This document shows positions 51,505-61,943 of a stretch of 64,000 bases of DNA, in pieces. Within the stretch, counting starts at the first letter, position 1. Every line of letters starts with the position of its first letter. Both the position numbers and the translations under genes were made by a program. The notes under the pieces are model-generated. The model was given only the letters and a program-made list of their open reading frames with translations. It did not search any database and was not told the DNA's origin. Source of the DNA: Oceanobacter mangrovi (lineage in GTDB: Bacteria > Pseudomonadota > Gammaproteobacteria > Pseudomonadales > Oceanobacteraceae). The stretch is from positions 62,001-126,000 of the forward strand of contig NZ_JAHXZR010000008.1 in assembly GCF_019740315.1 (NCBI RefSeq), written 5' to 3'.

Positions 51505-52263
51505 ATGTTCCAGGATATCCAATACCAGCTTGAGGATGGCATCGCTGTAATCAAGCTTCACCGCCCGGAAGTGCTGAATGCCATTCGGATCCAGACCTAC
51601 CGGGATATTATTGCAGCTCTGCAGCAAGCCGATCAGGACGACAACGTTATGGTGGTGGTACTGACAGGTTCCGAGCGGGCTTTCTCTGCAGGGAACGACC
51701 TTGATGACCTCTTGCCAGGCGGAGATATTGTTGCGGTGCGGGATGGTGTTGCCGGTATTTTTCATACCCTGGCGAGCCTGACCAAACCCCTGATTATGGC
51801 GCAGGAAGGTTGTGCCATTGGTATTGGAGCCAACCTGCTGCTGCATGCAGACCTCGCCTACGCTGGTAAATCCACCCGCTATGCGCTGCCGTTTGCTCGC
51901 ATCGGCGTAACCTCGGAAGGCGCCTGTTCAGTGATGCTGGCGGAAGCCATTGGCCCCAAAAATACCGCGGATCTGTTACTCACCGGGCGTTTCTATTCTG
52001 CTGCTGAAGCTCATCAGTGGGGCTTACTGAATCAGGTCACAGAAGATGGTCAGGCTTTGGCGACTGCCATGCAAGTCGCCCGCACCGTCTGCACCCACTC
52101 ACAGCAATCCATTCGAGCCATCAAGCAACTGGCACGGGCCGAAGGCCATGTAGAGCGGGTTGATCAGGCAGTCGAGCGGGAAATGGCTATGTTTGCCGCA
52201 CTACTGGATACTGAAGATACCCAAATGCGTATACGAGCTGCCCTGCAAGGTGGCAAGCGTTGA
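51505..52263 (+). CDS. Enoyl-CoA hydratase/isomerase family protein
   Basis: 252 residues, a complete crotonase fold. The first oxyanion-hole residue is in AFSAGNDLDDLL (near 61) and the second in GCAIGIGANLLLHADLAYA (near 110). The pattern is closer to delta-enoyl-CoA isomerase-like members than to classical hydratases, as the usual glutamate pair is not evident. It is a single gene ended by a T-rich hairpin; the exact substrate is unknown. Confidence 0.85.
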   Translation: MFQDIQYQLEDGIAVIKLHRPEVLNAIRIQTYRDIIAALQQADQDDNVMVVVLTGSERAFSAGNDLDDLLPGGDIVAVRDGVAGIFHTLASLTKPLIMAQEGCAIGIGANLLLHADLAYAGKSTRYALPFARIGVTSEGACSVMLAEAIGPKNTADLLLTGRFYSAAEAHQWGLLNQVTEDGQALATAMQVARTVCTHSQQSIRAIKQLARAEGHVERVDQAVEREMAMFAALLDTEDTQMRIRAALQGGKR

Positions 52264-52278
52264 CCGCAAAGCCCTGAT

Positions 52279-52304
52279 AAAAACGTTTAGATAGAAACGT
52301 TTTT
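52279..52304 (+). terminator. Terminator after the enoyl-CoA hydratase gene
   Basis: A 10-bp perfect stem AAAAACGTTT/AAACGTTTTT with a 6-nt loop, ending in a T-run, 16 bp after the stop. Confidence 0.75.
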
Positions 52305-52324
52305 AGATATCTTGATTTGATAGA

Positions 52325-52351
52325 GAAGCCTTGATGACCCAACAAGGCTTC
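52325..52351. terminator. Second hairpin, between convergent genes
   Basis: A 9-bp perfect stem GAAGCCTTG/CAAGGCTTC with a 9-nt loop, just downstream of the diguanylate cyclase on the minus strand. The T-run is weak. Confidence 0.5.
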
Positions 52352-52377
52352 ACTTCAAAACGGATGGCTGCAGGCTA

Positions 52378-54354
52378 TCAGCTTTCATCCACGCTGCTGG
52401 AAAAATCCTCATCGCTGCTGCTCTCTGTCGCCACCCGATTACGTCCCAGTCGTTTGGCGTTGTACAGGCCACGATCGGCACGATTGATCAGCTGCTCAAG
52501 ATCTTCACCTGGCCGCCAGCAAGCCACACCCAGGCTGGAAGACACCTTGCCTACTTCATCTATTTCAAGCTCATTAATCGCTTCCCGCACGTTACTGGCC
52601 AGCTGCAGGGCGCCGTCGAGATCCGTCATCGGGCAGATCACCATAAATTCATCGCCACCCCAGCGGCCCACTGCATCAATTTTACGTACCGTGTTTTTGA
52701 GCATTCGGGAGAGCTCAATAATCACCTGATCACCAATCGCATGACCAAGATTATCGTTTATGTCCTTAAAGTGGTCGATGTCCATCAAAACGATGCTGAA
52801 GGGCACGTCAGAACGTTCGGAACGATCCACTTCTGAGCGCAACATGTCATCCAGCTTGCGACGGTTGTAAAGGTTACTGAGGCGGTCGGTGGTTGCCAGT
52901 TGTTCCAGAATCTCCGATTCACGCTGATGTAGCCGTTCACGGGTACGTGATTCCACCAGCTCTTTGGTTTTTTCCTCCAGGAAGCTGCTCATGCGGTTAA
53001 CATCGCGATAGAGGCTGTCGATTTCCACAATCCCAACCGGTTCCAGCCGAGCTGCTGACAGTTCTTCTCCAAGCTGGTTGGTCCAGCGTGACAACTCCCG
53101 GATTGGCTCGGAAATACGTACCGATATACGCCGGGACTTGTACTCCAGATAGAGGAAAAACAGGATATAGAACAGCACCATCAACAGCATGGCGGCAAAA
53201 CCGGCACGCTGAATCGAGCGCTGCAAGGACACGATGGGTTCCAGTGTTGCCTGCTTGTCGGCAATGGTTACCAGTAACCAGCCGGTGGTTGGAATACGTT
53301 GGGCATTGAGCAGGTATTCCCGAGAGCCCACTCGCAGGCTTTCAAGATTACCGCGCAGCTCCTTGCTGGCCAGAATTGCCGCCATACGACGACGCACTTC
53401 CGGTTCCGGGCTGTTGAGCAAATTGAATTCTTCCGGCTTTTCCACCGTGCCAGAAATGGAGGTGCGGTAAACGTGGTCGCGCAGCTCTTTCAGGTCAAAG
53501 ACTTCTTCCACCCAAGGGGGCATCGCCAGAATCAGGCCCTTGTCGTCGAGCAGGAAACGCGCACCTTCCCAGCCGGTAGCTTCGTTCAACACGTTTTTAA
53601 CGATACTGTCGATGGTGATATCAAGACCACTGACACCTTCGAGGAAATTATCCCGGTAAATCGGCACCACCACGGACGTCATCCAGCCCTGCCCGGCTGG
53701 GTCCAGATACATACCGGTCCACATTGGCTTGCGTGAAGGATCGTGCTTGGCGTCCGCCAGGTAATAGAAGTTGTAATCTTCCATTTGCAGCACCGGGCCA
53801 TATTGCCCGGCAGCATCCGCCATAAAGGGATACAGCCGGTTCATGTCATCCCAGGTATTGAGGTAGGCCTGGGTCACCAGTGGGCTGGTGTTGACCAGTG
53901 ACTCCAGCAGCGGATCAAGCGACTCCGAACAGATGGCCTTTTGCCAGGTCGTATCGTCCATGCTGGTCGACGAGGAATAATACAGCGATGCCCCGCCCCG
54001 CTCAGCGGATTTGTAAAGCGCACCATTGTCATGACGCAGGAACATGCCATCCGGCACCGGCCGATGGCACTGGTCCAGCTGTTTGAAAAAGTGTTCATGA
54101 TCTGCCCGCATGATCTGGGCGAGGTGTTCAACATCCTGTAGCTGCTGATCAATGTTTTCGGCCTTGCGGATCGCCGTTTGGCCGATGGTGTTATGCACCT
54201 CATCCAGCAAGGTATTTTTGTAGGAAGAGAAGACGAACCAGTTGGCACCAAAATACAGCAGCAACAGGCAGGCTTCGATGACTAACAGAGGAATCAGGGC
54301 ACTGGTTAAAAAGCCCCGGTAGACCAGGCTTTGGAGTCTGAGTTGTGTATTCAT
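52378..54354 (-). CDS. Membrane sensor diguanylate cyclase (dCache-GGDEF)
   Basis: Makes cyclic di-GMP from GTP. 658 residues. TM1 (about 15-40) is followed by a large periplasmic Cache-type sensor (about 45-345), TM2 (about 350-375), a HAMP-like and coiled-coil linker (about 375-480), and a GGDEF domain (about 490-640) with the intact active-site motif GRWGGDEFMV near 560. The inhibitory I-site is present: RKID lies five residues before GGDEF. A Ser-rich tail closes it. The Cache domain should bind a small organic molecule. Confidence 0.92.
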   Translation of the reverse strand: MNTQLRLQSLVYRGFLTSALIPLLVIEACLLLLYFGANWFVFSSYKNTLLDEVHNTIGQTAIRKAENIDQQLQDVEHLAQIMRADHEHFFKQLDQCHRPVPDGMFLRHDNGALYKSAERGGASLYYSSSTSMDDTTWQKAICSESLDPLLESLVNTSPLVTQAYLNTWDDMNRLYPFMADAAGQYGPVLQMEDYNFYYLADAKHDPSRKPMWTGMYLDPAGQGWMTSVVVPIYRDNFLEGVSGLDITIDSIVKNVLNEATGWEGARFLLDDKGLILAMPPWVEEVFDLKELRDHVYRTSISGTVEKPEEFNLLNSPEPEVRRRMAAILASKELRGNLESLRVGSREYLLNAQRIPTTGWLLVTIADKQATLEPIVSLQRSIQRAGFAAMLLMVLFYILFFLYLEYKSRRISVRISEPIRELSRWTNQLGEELSAARLEPVGIVEIDSLYRDVNRMSSFLEEKTKELVESRTRERLHQRESEILEQLATTDRLSNLYNRRKLDDMLRSEVDRSERSDVPFSIVLMDIDHFKDINDNLGHAIGDQVIIELSRMLKNTVRKIDAVGRWGGDEFMVICPMTDLDGALQLASNVREAINELEIDEVGKVSSSLGVACWRPGEDLEQLINRADRGLYNAKRLGRNRVATESSSDEDFSSSVDES

Positions 54355-54360
54355 TCCCAA

Positions 54361-54793
54361 CCATTTTTGCTGAGCCGGTCAGACGGCGACAGGATAAAGC
54401 TGACGACCAAATTATAGACCTGATCCCGCTATTCACCGCCCAATCCAGACATTTTTTCAGACCACTTTTTAGCCACCTATGACCTGCACCAAGGTTTGCT
54501 GATCATACGTACGTTAATCCTGTAAAATCCCTCCACTACAAGCTCAACCGCCATGGCCGAAGCAAGATTGTGGCGCAGGCCACGCTGGCCCTGTGGCTGG
54601 TCAGGGCCGGAATCGGTCATTCGGCACAGGCGCTGGCTCTACCCGCAGTAAATGCACGGTATGAATAGCTCAGCAGCGCTTATCCAATTCCCAAAGCGGA
54701 AAAGCCTCCCCTGCACAGAATATCCGGGTCAGTTTTTTACCTTGCCAGCCAGATTTTCGGGCCACTTCGAGTGACCATACCGCGATAAAACAG
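54361..54793. other. Intergenic region, with a possible gene remnant
   Basis: About 430 bases between two minus-strand genes. A GC-rich plus-strand open stretch ends at a TAG near 54668 and reads protein-like (LNRHGRSKIVAQATLALWLV followed by RAGIGHSAQALALPAVNARY), but it has no start or binding site. It could be the end of a lost gene or chance. No RNA gene is recognised. Confidence 0.3.
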
Positions 54794-54850
54794 CAAAGCC
54801 CGCGATGTCATCCGGTCAACCTGCAAGACCTTCAAACAACGCGGGCTTTG
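54794..54850 (-). terminator. Terminator-like stem after aceA
   Basis: An 11-bp perfect stem CAAAGCCCGCG/CGCGGGCTTTG with a 35-nt loop, about 40 bp after the aceA stop, followed on the minus strand by CTGTTTTATC. The long loop is unusual. Confidence 0.55.
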
Positions 54851-54890
54851 TATTGCAACCCCGCCGCAGCGGGTTGCCATGAATGTTCGC

Positions 54891-56486
54891 TTAGCTGAAC
54901 TGGTTCATGGTGTTGTCTTTACCAGACGCTTTCAGAGCGTTCTCACCAGAGAAGTACTCTTTGTGCGCGTCGCCGATGTCAGAACCAGACATGTTCTGGT
55001 GTTTAACACAGGCGATACCCTGACGGATTTCCTGACGCTGTACCTGCTGAACGTAGCCCAGCATGCCTTCTTCACCGAAGTAACGCTTGGCCAGGTTGTC
55101 GGTAGACAGGGCCGCAGTGTGGTAAGTCGGCAGTGTAATCAGGTGGTGGAAGATACCCGCTTCGCGAGATGCATCCGCCTGGAAGCTCTGGATACGACGG
55201 TCCGCTTCAGCAGACAGTTCAGTCTCATCGTATTCAACGCTCATCAGGCTGGCGCGGTCGTAGGCAGATACATCCTTGCCTTCAGCCTGCCATGCATCGA
55301 ACACCTGCTGACGGAAGTTCAGAGTCCAGTTGAAGCTTGGGCTGTTGTTGTACACCAGCTTGGCATTTGGAACTTCCTTGCGGATTTCGTCCATCATTGC
55401 CTTGATTTGGCCAACGTGTGGCTTCTCGGTTTCGATCCACAGCAGGTCAGCACCCGCCTTGATGGCTTCGATACAGTCGAATACACAACGCTCTTCACCA
55501 GTACCACGACGGAACTGGAACAGACCGGAAGGCAGACGCTTCGGACGTACCAGCTTGCCGTTCTGGTTAATCACCACGTCACCCTGCTGCATCTGGTCAA
55601 CGGTGATTTCTTCAACATCCAGGTAGCTGTTGTAGATGTCACCCTGGTCGCCAGGGGTCTTAACGGTAGCGATCTGCTTGGTCAGACCAGCACCCTGGGA
55701 GTCGGTACGGGCAACGATCACACCATCATCAACACCCAGTTCCAGGAAGGCGTAGCGAACGGCGCGCAGCTTGGCGTGGAAGTCATCATGAGGAACGGTA
55801 ACCTTGCCGTCCTGGTGACCACACTGCTTCTCGTCAGCAACCTGGTTTTCGATCTGGATGCAGCAAGCACCCGCTTCGATCATCTGCTTGGCCATCAGGT
55901 AAGTGGCTTCTTCGTTACCGAAACCGGCATCGATGTCAGCAATGATTGGTACTACGTGTGTTTCGTGGTTATCGATCTGTTCCTGAATGTCGGCAGCCTT
56001 GGCGGTGTCGCCGGCTTCTTTGGCGGCATCCAGTTGACGGAACAGCAGATCCAGCTCACGGGCATCGGCCTGACGCAGGAAGGTGTACAGTTCTTCGATC
56101 AGGCCAGCAACCACGGTTTTTTCGTGCATGGACTGGTCAGGCAGCGGGCCAAACTGGGAACGCAGTGCAGCAACCATCCAGCCAGACAGATACAGGTAAC
56201 GACGGTTGGTGTTGCCGAAGTGCTTCTTGATAGAAATCATCTTCTGCTGACCAATGAAACCGTGCCAGCAACCCAGAGACTGGGTGTACTGGGAGCTGTC
56301 TGCATCATAGGCAGCCATGTCTTCGCGCATGATCCTGGCGGTGTACTTGGCAATGTCCAGGTGAGTCTTGAACTTGTTCTGGGCACGCATACGCGCAACT
56401 GCTTCCTCGGAGATGCCAGACCAGCCAGCGCCAGCGGCTTCTTTCAGTGCGGTAACTGCTTTGATGTCGTTTTGGTATGCAGACAT
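54891..56486 (-). CDS. aceA: Isocitrate lyase
   Basis: First step of the glyoxylate shunt: cleaves isocitrate to glyoxylate and succinate, needed for growth on fatty acids or acetate. 531 residues, the longer gammaproteobacterial/Pseudomonas form rather than the 434-residue E. coli form. The catalytic cysteine is in the DEKQCGHQDGK loop near residue 220. It is the only glyoxylate-shunt gene here; malate synthase is outside the window. It fits the fadBA operon at the left edge as fat-based carbon metabolism. Confidence 0.96.
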   Translation of the reverse strand: MSAYQNDIKAVTALKEAAGAGWSGISEEAVARMRAQNKFKTHLDIAKYTARIMREDMAAYDADSSQYTQSLGCWHGFIGQQKMISIKKHFGNTNRRYLYLSGWMVAALRSQFGPLPDQSMHEKTVVAGLIEELYTFLRQADARELDLLFRQLDAAKEAGDTAKAADIQEQIDNHETHVVPIIADIDAGFGNEEATYLMAKQMIEAGACCIQIENQVADEKQCGHQDGKVTVPHDDFHAKLRAVRYAFLELGVDDGVIVARTDSQGAGLTKQIATVKTPGDQGDIYNSYLDVEEITVDQMQQGDVVINQNGKLVRPKRLPSGLFQFRRGTGEERCVFDCIEAIKAGADLLWIETEKPHVGQIKAMMDEIRKEVPNAKLVYNNSPSFNWTLNFRQQVFDAWQAEGKDVSAYDRASLMSVEYDETELSAEADRRIQSFQADASREAGIFHHLITLPTYHTAALSTDNLAKRYFGEEGMLGYVQQVQRQEIRQGIACVKHQNMSGSDIGDAHKEYFSGENALKASGKDNTMNQFS

Positions 56487-56659
56487 GGGTTTCGTCCTTT
56501 GTCATAGCGTTTTGGGGTATTCAGCGCCGGCTCCGGTTTATTGTGTTTGGATGCTCAGCCCTGCTTGAGATCAATACTATGGACGACCAAACCATAATTG
56601 AAATCAATAGTTTGTATTTCTATTATTCACCCAGAAAATATAGACAGGAGTATTGGAAA

Positions 56660-56686
56660 GCCCGCACCAAAGTACTGGTGGCGGGC
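56660..56686 (-). terminator. Terminator after the flavoprotein gene
   Basis: A stem of GCCCGC-ACCA and TGGT-G-GCGGGC with a short loop, followed on the minus strand by TTTCC, 28 bp after the stop. Confidence 0.65.
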
Positions 56687-56713
56687 CTTGAGAGACTGAC
56701 AAGGCCGCCTGAA

Positions 56714-57994
56714 TCAGCCCTGCTGGGCCAGATGCTGGGCAGCCGCCCAGGCGCTTGACCAGGCCCATTGAAAGTTGAAACCGCCCAAATGGCCGGTCAC
56801 ATCCATTACTTCACCAATAAAATACAAACCGGCTACTCGCTTGCACTGCATGGTTTTCGACGAGAGTTCATCCGTGTTCACGCCGCCCAGCGCCACTTCC
56901 GCCGTGCGATAGCCCTCGGTACCGGCAGGTTTGACCTGCCACTGATGCAACGCCATGGCAATCGCATCCATTTGTTTGCCATTCAGACTGGCGAGGCTGG
57001 CTTCCGGCTGAAAGCCCATAAACGGCAGCCATTGCTCACTGATTTTCTGGCTCAGCAAGTGGCCGAGCCAGGTTTTCAGCTGCTGTTTGGGATTCTGATG
57101 CTGATCTGCACGCAGCTGTTCTGCGGCATCAAGACCTGGCAGCAGATCAATGCTCAATGCATCACCGGGCTGCCAATAACTGGAAATCTGCAGCATTGTC
57201 GGACCGCTGAGACCACGATGGGTGAACAACATGTCATCCATAAACGACTGGCCATTACAGCTGACAGACACCTGACAGGCGTTGCCAGAAAGCGCTGAAC
57301 TGAGAGTTTTCAGCTCGCTGGTAAGGGTGAACGGCACCAGCGCAGCCACAGGTTCATATACATCAAGGCCAAACTGGCGGGCGACTTTGTAGCCGAAGCC
57401 GGTGGCTCCGAGGGTTGGAATCGACGGCCCACCGGTAGCGATCACCAGTTGCTGCGCCTTGATGGCAACGGCATCAGCGCCTTCCTGACCGGCTTTGGAG
57501 GTCTGAATCAGAAAACCACCTGCAGGCAAAGACTCAATCCCATCAACAGCAGTCGATAACTGGATTCGCGCGCCTGATGTTTCACATTCAGCCAACAGCA
57601 TATTGAGTATGTCGCTGGCCTTGTTATCGCAGAAAAGTTGACCGTCTTTCTTCTCGTGATACGGAATTGCGTGTTTATCAACCAGCGCAATAAAGTCCCA
57701 CTGGGTATATTGGCTCAGTGCCGACTTGCAAAAGTGTGGGTTATGGCTGAGATACCGATTAGGCTCAACATAATAGTTGGTGAAATTGCAACGCCCACCA
57801 CCCGACATGAGGATTTTTTTACCCGGCTTGTTGGCGTGATCGAGTACCAGTACCTCACGGCCAGCTGCTGCGACCTGTGCTGCACACATCAAACCGGCGG
57901 CCCCTGCCCCTATGATTACCACGGCTGCTTCTTTCACATTAAAACTCACATCTGTATTTGCGGATAAAACCGGACTCACTGCTTGCTGAGACAC
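56714..57994 (-). CDS. HI0933/YhiN-family flavoprotein (NAD(P)/FAD-dependent oxidoreductase)
   Basis: 426 residues. The FAD-binding Rossmann motif VVIIGAGAAGLMCAAQVAA is near residue 27, and KKILMSGGGRCNFTNY, typical of the family, follows near 60. The C-terminal FYFIGEVMDVTGHLGGFNFQ-type sequence (here YFIGEVMDVTGHLGG) closes the FAD site. BaiN, a bile-acid reductase, is the best-known relative; the usual substrate is unknown. The GTG start lacks a clear binding site, so the first 20 residues are uncertain. Confidence 0.9.
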   Translation of the reverse strand: MSQQAVSPVLSANTDVSFNVKEAAVVIIGAGAAGLMCAAQVAAAGREVLVLDHANKPGKKILMSGGGRCNFTNYYVEPNRYLSHNPHFCKSALSQYTQWDFIALVDKHAIPYHEKKDGQLFCDNKASDILNMLLAECETSGARIQLSTAVDGIESLPAGGFLIQTSKAGQEGADAVAIKAQQLVIATGGPSIPTLGATGFGYKVARQFGLDVYEPVAALVPFTLTSELKTLSSALSGNACQVSVSCNGQSFMDDMLFTHRGLSGPTMLQISSYWQPGDALSIDLLPGLDAAEQLRADQHQNPKQQLKTWLGHLLSQKISEQWLPFMGFQPEASLASLNGKQMDAIAMALHQWQVKPAGTEGYRTAEVALGGVNTDELSSKTMQCKRVAGLYFIGEVMDVTGHLGGFNFQWAWSSAWAAAQHLAQQG

Positions 57995-58045
57995 CGGTGA
58001 CTGGTATTATGCCTGCGATTTTTATCTGACCACGGGGCCGTCGCT

Positions 58046-58858
58046 ATGGAGTTATTTGATCGCAAGGGTTTATTGGAAGCGACCAAACTCTCCCCATTCA
58101 AACTGAATATGCTGTTACGTTTGTTAAAAGGTCCGACCATGGTGCGGATTTACAACAAACTGGAACGTAAACAGGGTATCGACATGATTGAGGATGCCCT
58201 GAAGTATCTGGATATCAAACTCGACTACGACGAAGAAGCACTGCGTCGAGTGATTCCCAAAGAAGGGCCTTTCATCACGGTCTCCAACCACCCGTTCGGT
58301 TTTCTCGACGGCATTATCCTGCTGCTGCTGATTTGCCGGATCCGACCGGATTTTCGCGTCGTCGCCAATTTCCTGTTGAGCTATTTTGCACCGATTTCCG
58401 AACTCTTTATCACCGTAAACCCGTTCGAGAATCGCGGCCCGAAAGGCATGGGTGGCATGCGCAAATCACTGGGTCAGCTGAAACAGGGTAATGGCCTGGG
58501 TTTGTTCCCTGCCGGTGAGGTATCGACCTGGTACAAAGGCCAGCAAGGCATCGCTGACAAGGAGTGGCCGATTGCCAGCATGCGGCTGATCCGCAAAGCC
58601 AATGTGCCGGTGATTCCGGTGTATTTCCATGGTCATAACAGTGGCAGCTTCCATGTGCTGGGCAAAATTCACCCGGCCCTGCGGACCCTGCGTATTCCGG
58701 CAGAATTCCTCAAGAAGCGTCGCTCAACCATTCAGCTGGGCATCGGAGAAGCCATCAGTGCCGAGCAGATCCAGGCGACTGAAAACGACGAAGCTCTGCG
58801 TGATCTGGTACGTCATGCGACCTATTCACAGGCCGACAAGCTGACTCGCAAGATCTGA
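58046..58858 (+). CDS. PlsC-like acyltransferase (hemolysin/OlsA-related)
   Basis: 270 residues. The acyltransferase motif is NHPFGFLDGI (NH-x5-D spacing) near residue 77, with FLEPAGEVS-like FPAGEVSTW near 152 and PVIPVYFHGHNSG near 190. Such enzymes add acyl chains to lysophospholipids or ornithine lipids. Single gene, divergent from the flavoprotein gene. Confidence 0.88.
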   Translation: MELFDRKGLLEATKLSPFKLNMLLRLLKGPTMVRIYNKLERKQGIDMIEDALKYLDIKLDYDEEALRRVIPKEGPFITVSNHPFGFLDGIILLLLICRIRPDFRVVANFLLSYFAPISELFITVNPFENRGPKGMGGMRKSLGQLKQGNGLGLFPAGEVSTWYKGQQGIADKEWPIASMRLIRKANVPVIPVYFHGHNSGSFHVLGKIHPALRTLRIPAEFLKKRRSTIQLGIGEAISAEQIQATENDEALRDLVRHATYSQADKLTRKI

Positions 58859-58882
58859 TCCGCTGGATCCCTGTCCTGATGG

Positions 58883-58901
58883 CAAGGCATGCCTTGACCC
58901 T
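58883..58901. repeat. Palindrome CAAGGCATGCCTTG with ACCCT tail
   Basis: A second copy of the intergenic palindrome seen near 27.76 kb (AGGCATGCCT core, GACCCT next to it), again shortly after the stop of a plus-strand gene. Confidence 0.45.
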
Positions 58902-58947
58902 GCACAAACTCCACCTCTCTCACTATGCCGGTGCCGCGGGGTTGCTG

Positions 58948-59559
58948 TTACAGCTTCCCCATCTCTTCCAGCAAGGCCCGCACCGGCGCGTAACTGCGTC
59001 GGTGAATGGCACATGGCCCCAGCGCCCGCAGAGCTTCAAGATGGGCCTTGGTGCCATAACCCTTGTGCTGGGCAAAGCCATAGCCCGGATATTGTTGGTC
59101 CAGTTCGAGCATTTCGCGATCACGGCTAACCTTGGCAAGAATCGACGCTGCCGCAATCGCACTGACCAGACTATCCCCTTTCACCACCGCAGTAGCCGGC
59201 ATCGCCAGTTCGGGTAAACGGTTACCGTCGATCAGGGCGTACTGCGGCGCTACCGCCAAACCGGCAACCGCGCGACTCATTGCCAGCATCCGAGCCTTGA
59301 GGATATTAATGGTGTCGATTTCCTCCACCGTTGAGCGCGCCACGCACCAGGCTTTGGCGTTGGCAATAATCTGCTCAAACAGTACTTCACGACGTTTTTC
59401 GGTGAGCTTTTTGGAATCGTTCAGACCTTCTATCGGTCGTGCAGGATCCAGAATAACCGCGGCGGCAACCACGTCACCGCACAAGGGACCGGCACCCGCT
59501 TCGTCAACGCCGCAATAGCTGACACCCTGCTGAAGCAGGGTCTGTTCGATTTCAATCAT
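58948..59559 (-). CDS. rnhB: Ribonuclease HII
   Basis: Removes ribonucleotides from DNA. 203 residues. The first catalytic Asp-Glu pair is in [19 protein letters not shown], with the further Asp in [10 protein letters not shown] and the last acidic residue toward [10 protein letters not shown]. Last gene of the lpxD-to-rnhB run, 19 bp after lpxB. Confidence 0.95.
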   Translation of the reverse strand: MIEIEQTLLQQGVSYCGVDEAGAGPLCGDVVAAAVILDPARPIEGLNDSKKLTEKRREVLFEQIIANAKAWCVARSTVEEIDTINILKARMLAMSRAVAGLAVAPQYALIDGNRLPELAMPATAVVKGDSLVSAIAAASILAKVSRDREMLELDQQYPGYGFAQHKGYGTKAHLEALRALGPCAIHRRSYAPVRALLEEMGKL

Positions 59560-59578
59560 GGGGGAATTCCGGCTGAGA

Positions 59579-60715
59579 TCAGGATTCGATCAGCTGGATC
59601 ACAGCGTTGGCTGCTTCCTGATCGGCATTACGCCGCAGCTGTCGATGAATAAACTGAAAGGTTTCGTGCAGCTGGTGACGGGTTTGCTGGTCTTCCAGAC
59701 AACGCATCAGCTCCTGCGACAAGCGCATTGGCGTGGCGCTTTCCTGCAATATTTCCGGCACAACTTCACGCCCTGCCAGCAGGTTTGGCAGCGAAATAAA
59801 CGGCTGCTTGAGCATCCGTCGCAACAGCAAGGCCGTCAGACCATTAACCTTATAGCTGACCACCATTGGCCGCTTCAGCAGCATGGCTTCCAGCGTCGCA
59901 GTGCCGGACGCCAGCAAGATCACATCGGCCGCCGCCATACAGGACTGTGATTGTCCCAACACCACCTTGACCGGCAAGCTCAACGGCAGTTGTTCGAGTA
60001 TGGCTTCCAGCTGCTGACGACGATCAACACTGGCAGCCGGGATCACAAATTGCAGATCCGGCCGTTTGCGCAGCATCAGCTGGGCAGTTTCCAGGAACAG
60101 CGGCCCCATACGCTCAACTTCACCGCCACGACTGCCGGGCATCAGGCACACCAGCGGTTTGCTGACGTCGAGGCCAAGGCTTTCGCGAGCAGGGGTTTTC
60201 GGAGTTTCAAACGGAATCTTGTCAGCCAGATGGTGGCCAACGAACTTCACCGGCACCCGGTGCTGTTGGTAGAATTTGGCTTCAAACGGAAACAGGGTCA
60301 GCATCAGATCGACCGCTTTTTCGACCTTGAGCACCCGCTTCTGACGCCAGGCCCAAACGGATGGGCTGACGTAATGAACGGTTTTTACGCCTTTGGCACG
60401 CAGCTTCTGCTCCAGCGTCAGATTAAAATCCGGCGCATCAATGCCAATCATTACATCGGGGGGATTTTCAACCCAGCGGTTGAACAGGGATTTACGGATT
60501 TTCAGCAACTCGCCGAGACGGCCCAGTACTTCCACCAGGCCCATCACCGACAAGCGCTCCATTGGATACAGGCTGTCGAAACCATAAGCCTGCATCAATG
60601 GGCCACCGATGCCTTCAAATATCGCATCCGGGTACTTCTCGCGCAGGGCTTTCAGCAAGCCTGCTCCAAGCATATCGCCGGAGGTTTCTCCAACAACGAT
60701 GGCAATCCGTTTCAC
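59579..60715 (-). CDS. lpxB: Lipid A disaccharide synthase
   Basis: Glycosyltransferase that joins UDP-2,3-diacylglucosamine and lipid X to make the lipid A disaccharide, at the inner membrane. 378 residues, standard. It starts with [21 protein letters not shown] and has the nucleotide-binding LLCLMPGSR-like [14 protein letters not shown] near 195. The start is a GTG whose G overlaps the lpxA stop (TAGTG). Confidence 0.96.
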   Translation of the reverse strand: MKRIAIVVGETSGDMLGAGLLKALREKYPDAIFEGIGGPLMQAYGFDSLYPMERLSVMGLVEVLGRLGELLKIRKSLFNRWVENPPDVMIGIDAPDFNLTLEQKLRAKGVKTVHYVSPSVWAWRQKRVLKVEKAVDLMLTLFPFEAKFYQQHRVPVKFVGHHLADKIPFETPKTPARESLGLDVSKPLVCLMPGSRGGEVERMGPLFLETAQLMLRKRPDLQFVIPAASVDRRQQLEAILEQLPLSLPVKVVLGQSQSCMAAADVILLASGTATLEAMLLKRPMVVSYKVNGLTALLLRRMLKQPFISLPNLLAGREVVPEILQESATPMRLSQELMRCLEDQQTRHQLHETFQFIHRQLRRNADQEAANAVIQLIES

Positions 60716-61482
60716 TATCTGATGATTCCACGCGTGGCTGCCTTAACGGAGTCTGTCAGCATCTGAACAGCTTCGTCGGCATCATCCTGTTGCAGTTTTT
60801 CCAGTGCTTCAGCGCTGGTCAGCCCCTGGCGATAAATCACCTTGTAGGCAGCCCGAACAGCACTGATCTGCTCGGCGCTGAAACCACGACGACGCAGACC
60901 CTCGGCATTAATACCGTGTGGCTGGGCCGGATAACCCAGCGCCATCACATAGGCTGGAATATCCTTCAGCACCACAGTACCGGCACCGGCCATTACATGG
61001 GCACCAATACGGCAGAACTGATGCACCTGGGTAGCACCACCCAGAATCGCCCAGTCATCAACCACAACGTGACCCGCGAGGTTGGTGTCGTTGGCAAAAA
61101 TACAGTTATCGCCAATCACGCAATCGTGGGCGACATGTACGTTCACCATAAACAGGTTGTTACTACCAATACGGGTTTCGCTGTTGTCCTGTACCGTTCC
61201 GCGATGGAAAGAACAGGCTTCACGAATCACGTTATTGTCACCGATGACCAAACGAGTTGGTTCACCTGCGTACTTTTTGTCCTGACAGTCTTCACCAATG
61301 CTGGCGAACTGAAAAATGCGGTTGCCCTGACCAATAATGGTCGGGCCTTTGATCACGACATGAGGGCCGATAACGGTACCGGCACCAATCTCGACATCAG
61401 CACCAATAATGCTGTATGGACCAACTTCCACACCATCAGCGATTCGTGCAGCTGGATCTATGATGGCTGTTGGGTGAATCAT
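60715..61482 (-). CDS. lpxA: UDP-N-acetylglucosamine acyltransferase
   Basis: First committed step of lipid A synthesis, transferring 3-hydroxyacyl from ACP. 255 residues. Left-handed beta-helix hexapeptide repeats (for example [17 protein letters not shown]) and the catalytic His in the [13 protein letters not shown] segment near residue 121. The start MIHPTAIID overlaps the fabZ stop (ATGA) with AGAAGG upstream; a longer start to 61527 runs into fabZ. Confidence 0.96.
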   Translation of the reverse strand: MIHPTAIIDPAARIADGVEVGPYSIIGADVEIGAGTVIGPHVVIKGPTIIGQGNRIFQFASIGEDCQDKKYAGEPTRLVIGDNNVIREACSFHRGTVQDNSETRIGSNNLFMVNVHVAHDCVIGDNCIFANDTNLAGHVVVDDWAILGGATQVHQFCRIGAHVMAGAGTVVLKDIPAYVMALGYPAQPHGINAEGLRRRGFSAEQISAVRAAYKVIYRQGLTSAEALEKLQQDDADEAVQMLTDSVKAATRGIIR

Positions 61483-61943
61483 GCCTTCTCCATTACCCGC
61501 TCGGCACAGGTAATCAGGGCCGCACAAGCGACTTCGTCATCCACCAGGGCACGGCAATCAAACTTCCAGATACCGCGACGGCTGTTGATGTAACGAGCCT
61601 CCAGTACCACCTGGTCACCCGGTACGATCGGACGCTTGAAGCGCACGTTATCAGCACCAGCGAAGTAATAAAGCATATTAGGATCACGCTCACCGCCCAG
61701 AATCGTCATGCCCAACAGGCCTGCAGCCTGAGCCATGGCTTCCAGAATCAGTACACCCGGCATCACAGGGTGACCAGGGAAGTGGCCGTTAAAGAATTCT
61801 TCGTTGATGGTGACGTTCTTGATGGCACGAATGACCGGACCTTCGGAGTCTTCAAGGTCTACTCCATTAATACGGTCAACCAACAGGAATGGATAACGAT
61901 GTGGCAAATATTCCTGAATCGTCTGTACGGTTTTCGGGTACAT
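61479..61943 (-). CDS. fabZ: 3-hydroxyacyl-ACP dehydratase FabZ
   Basis: Dehydrates 3-hydroxyacyl-ACP in fatty acid elongation. 154 residues. The hot-dog fold motifs are [11 protein letters not shown] (near 16) with the catalytic histidine in [19 protein letters not shown] (near 55). The start overlaps the lpxD stop (TGATG). Its position between lpxD and lpxA links fatty acid synthesis with lipid A demand. Confidence 0.96.
   Translation of the reverse strand: MYPKTVQTIQEYLPHRYPFLLVDRINGVDLEDSEGPVIRAIKNVTINEEFFNGHFPGHPVMPGVLILEAMAQAAGLLGMTILGGERDPNMLYYFAGADNVRFKRPIVPGDQVVLEARYINSRRGIWKFDCRALVDDEVACAALITCAERVMEKA

Noticed and set aside
54879-56507. 542-codon plus-strand frame opposite aceA
   Set aside because: Shadow of isocitrate lyase; no binding site or recognisable domain.
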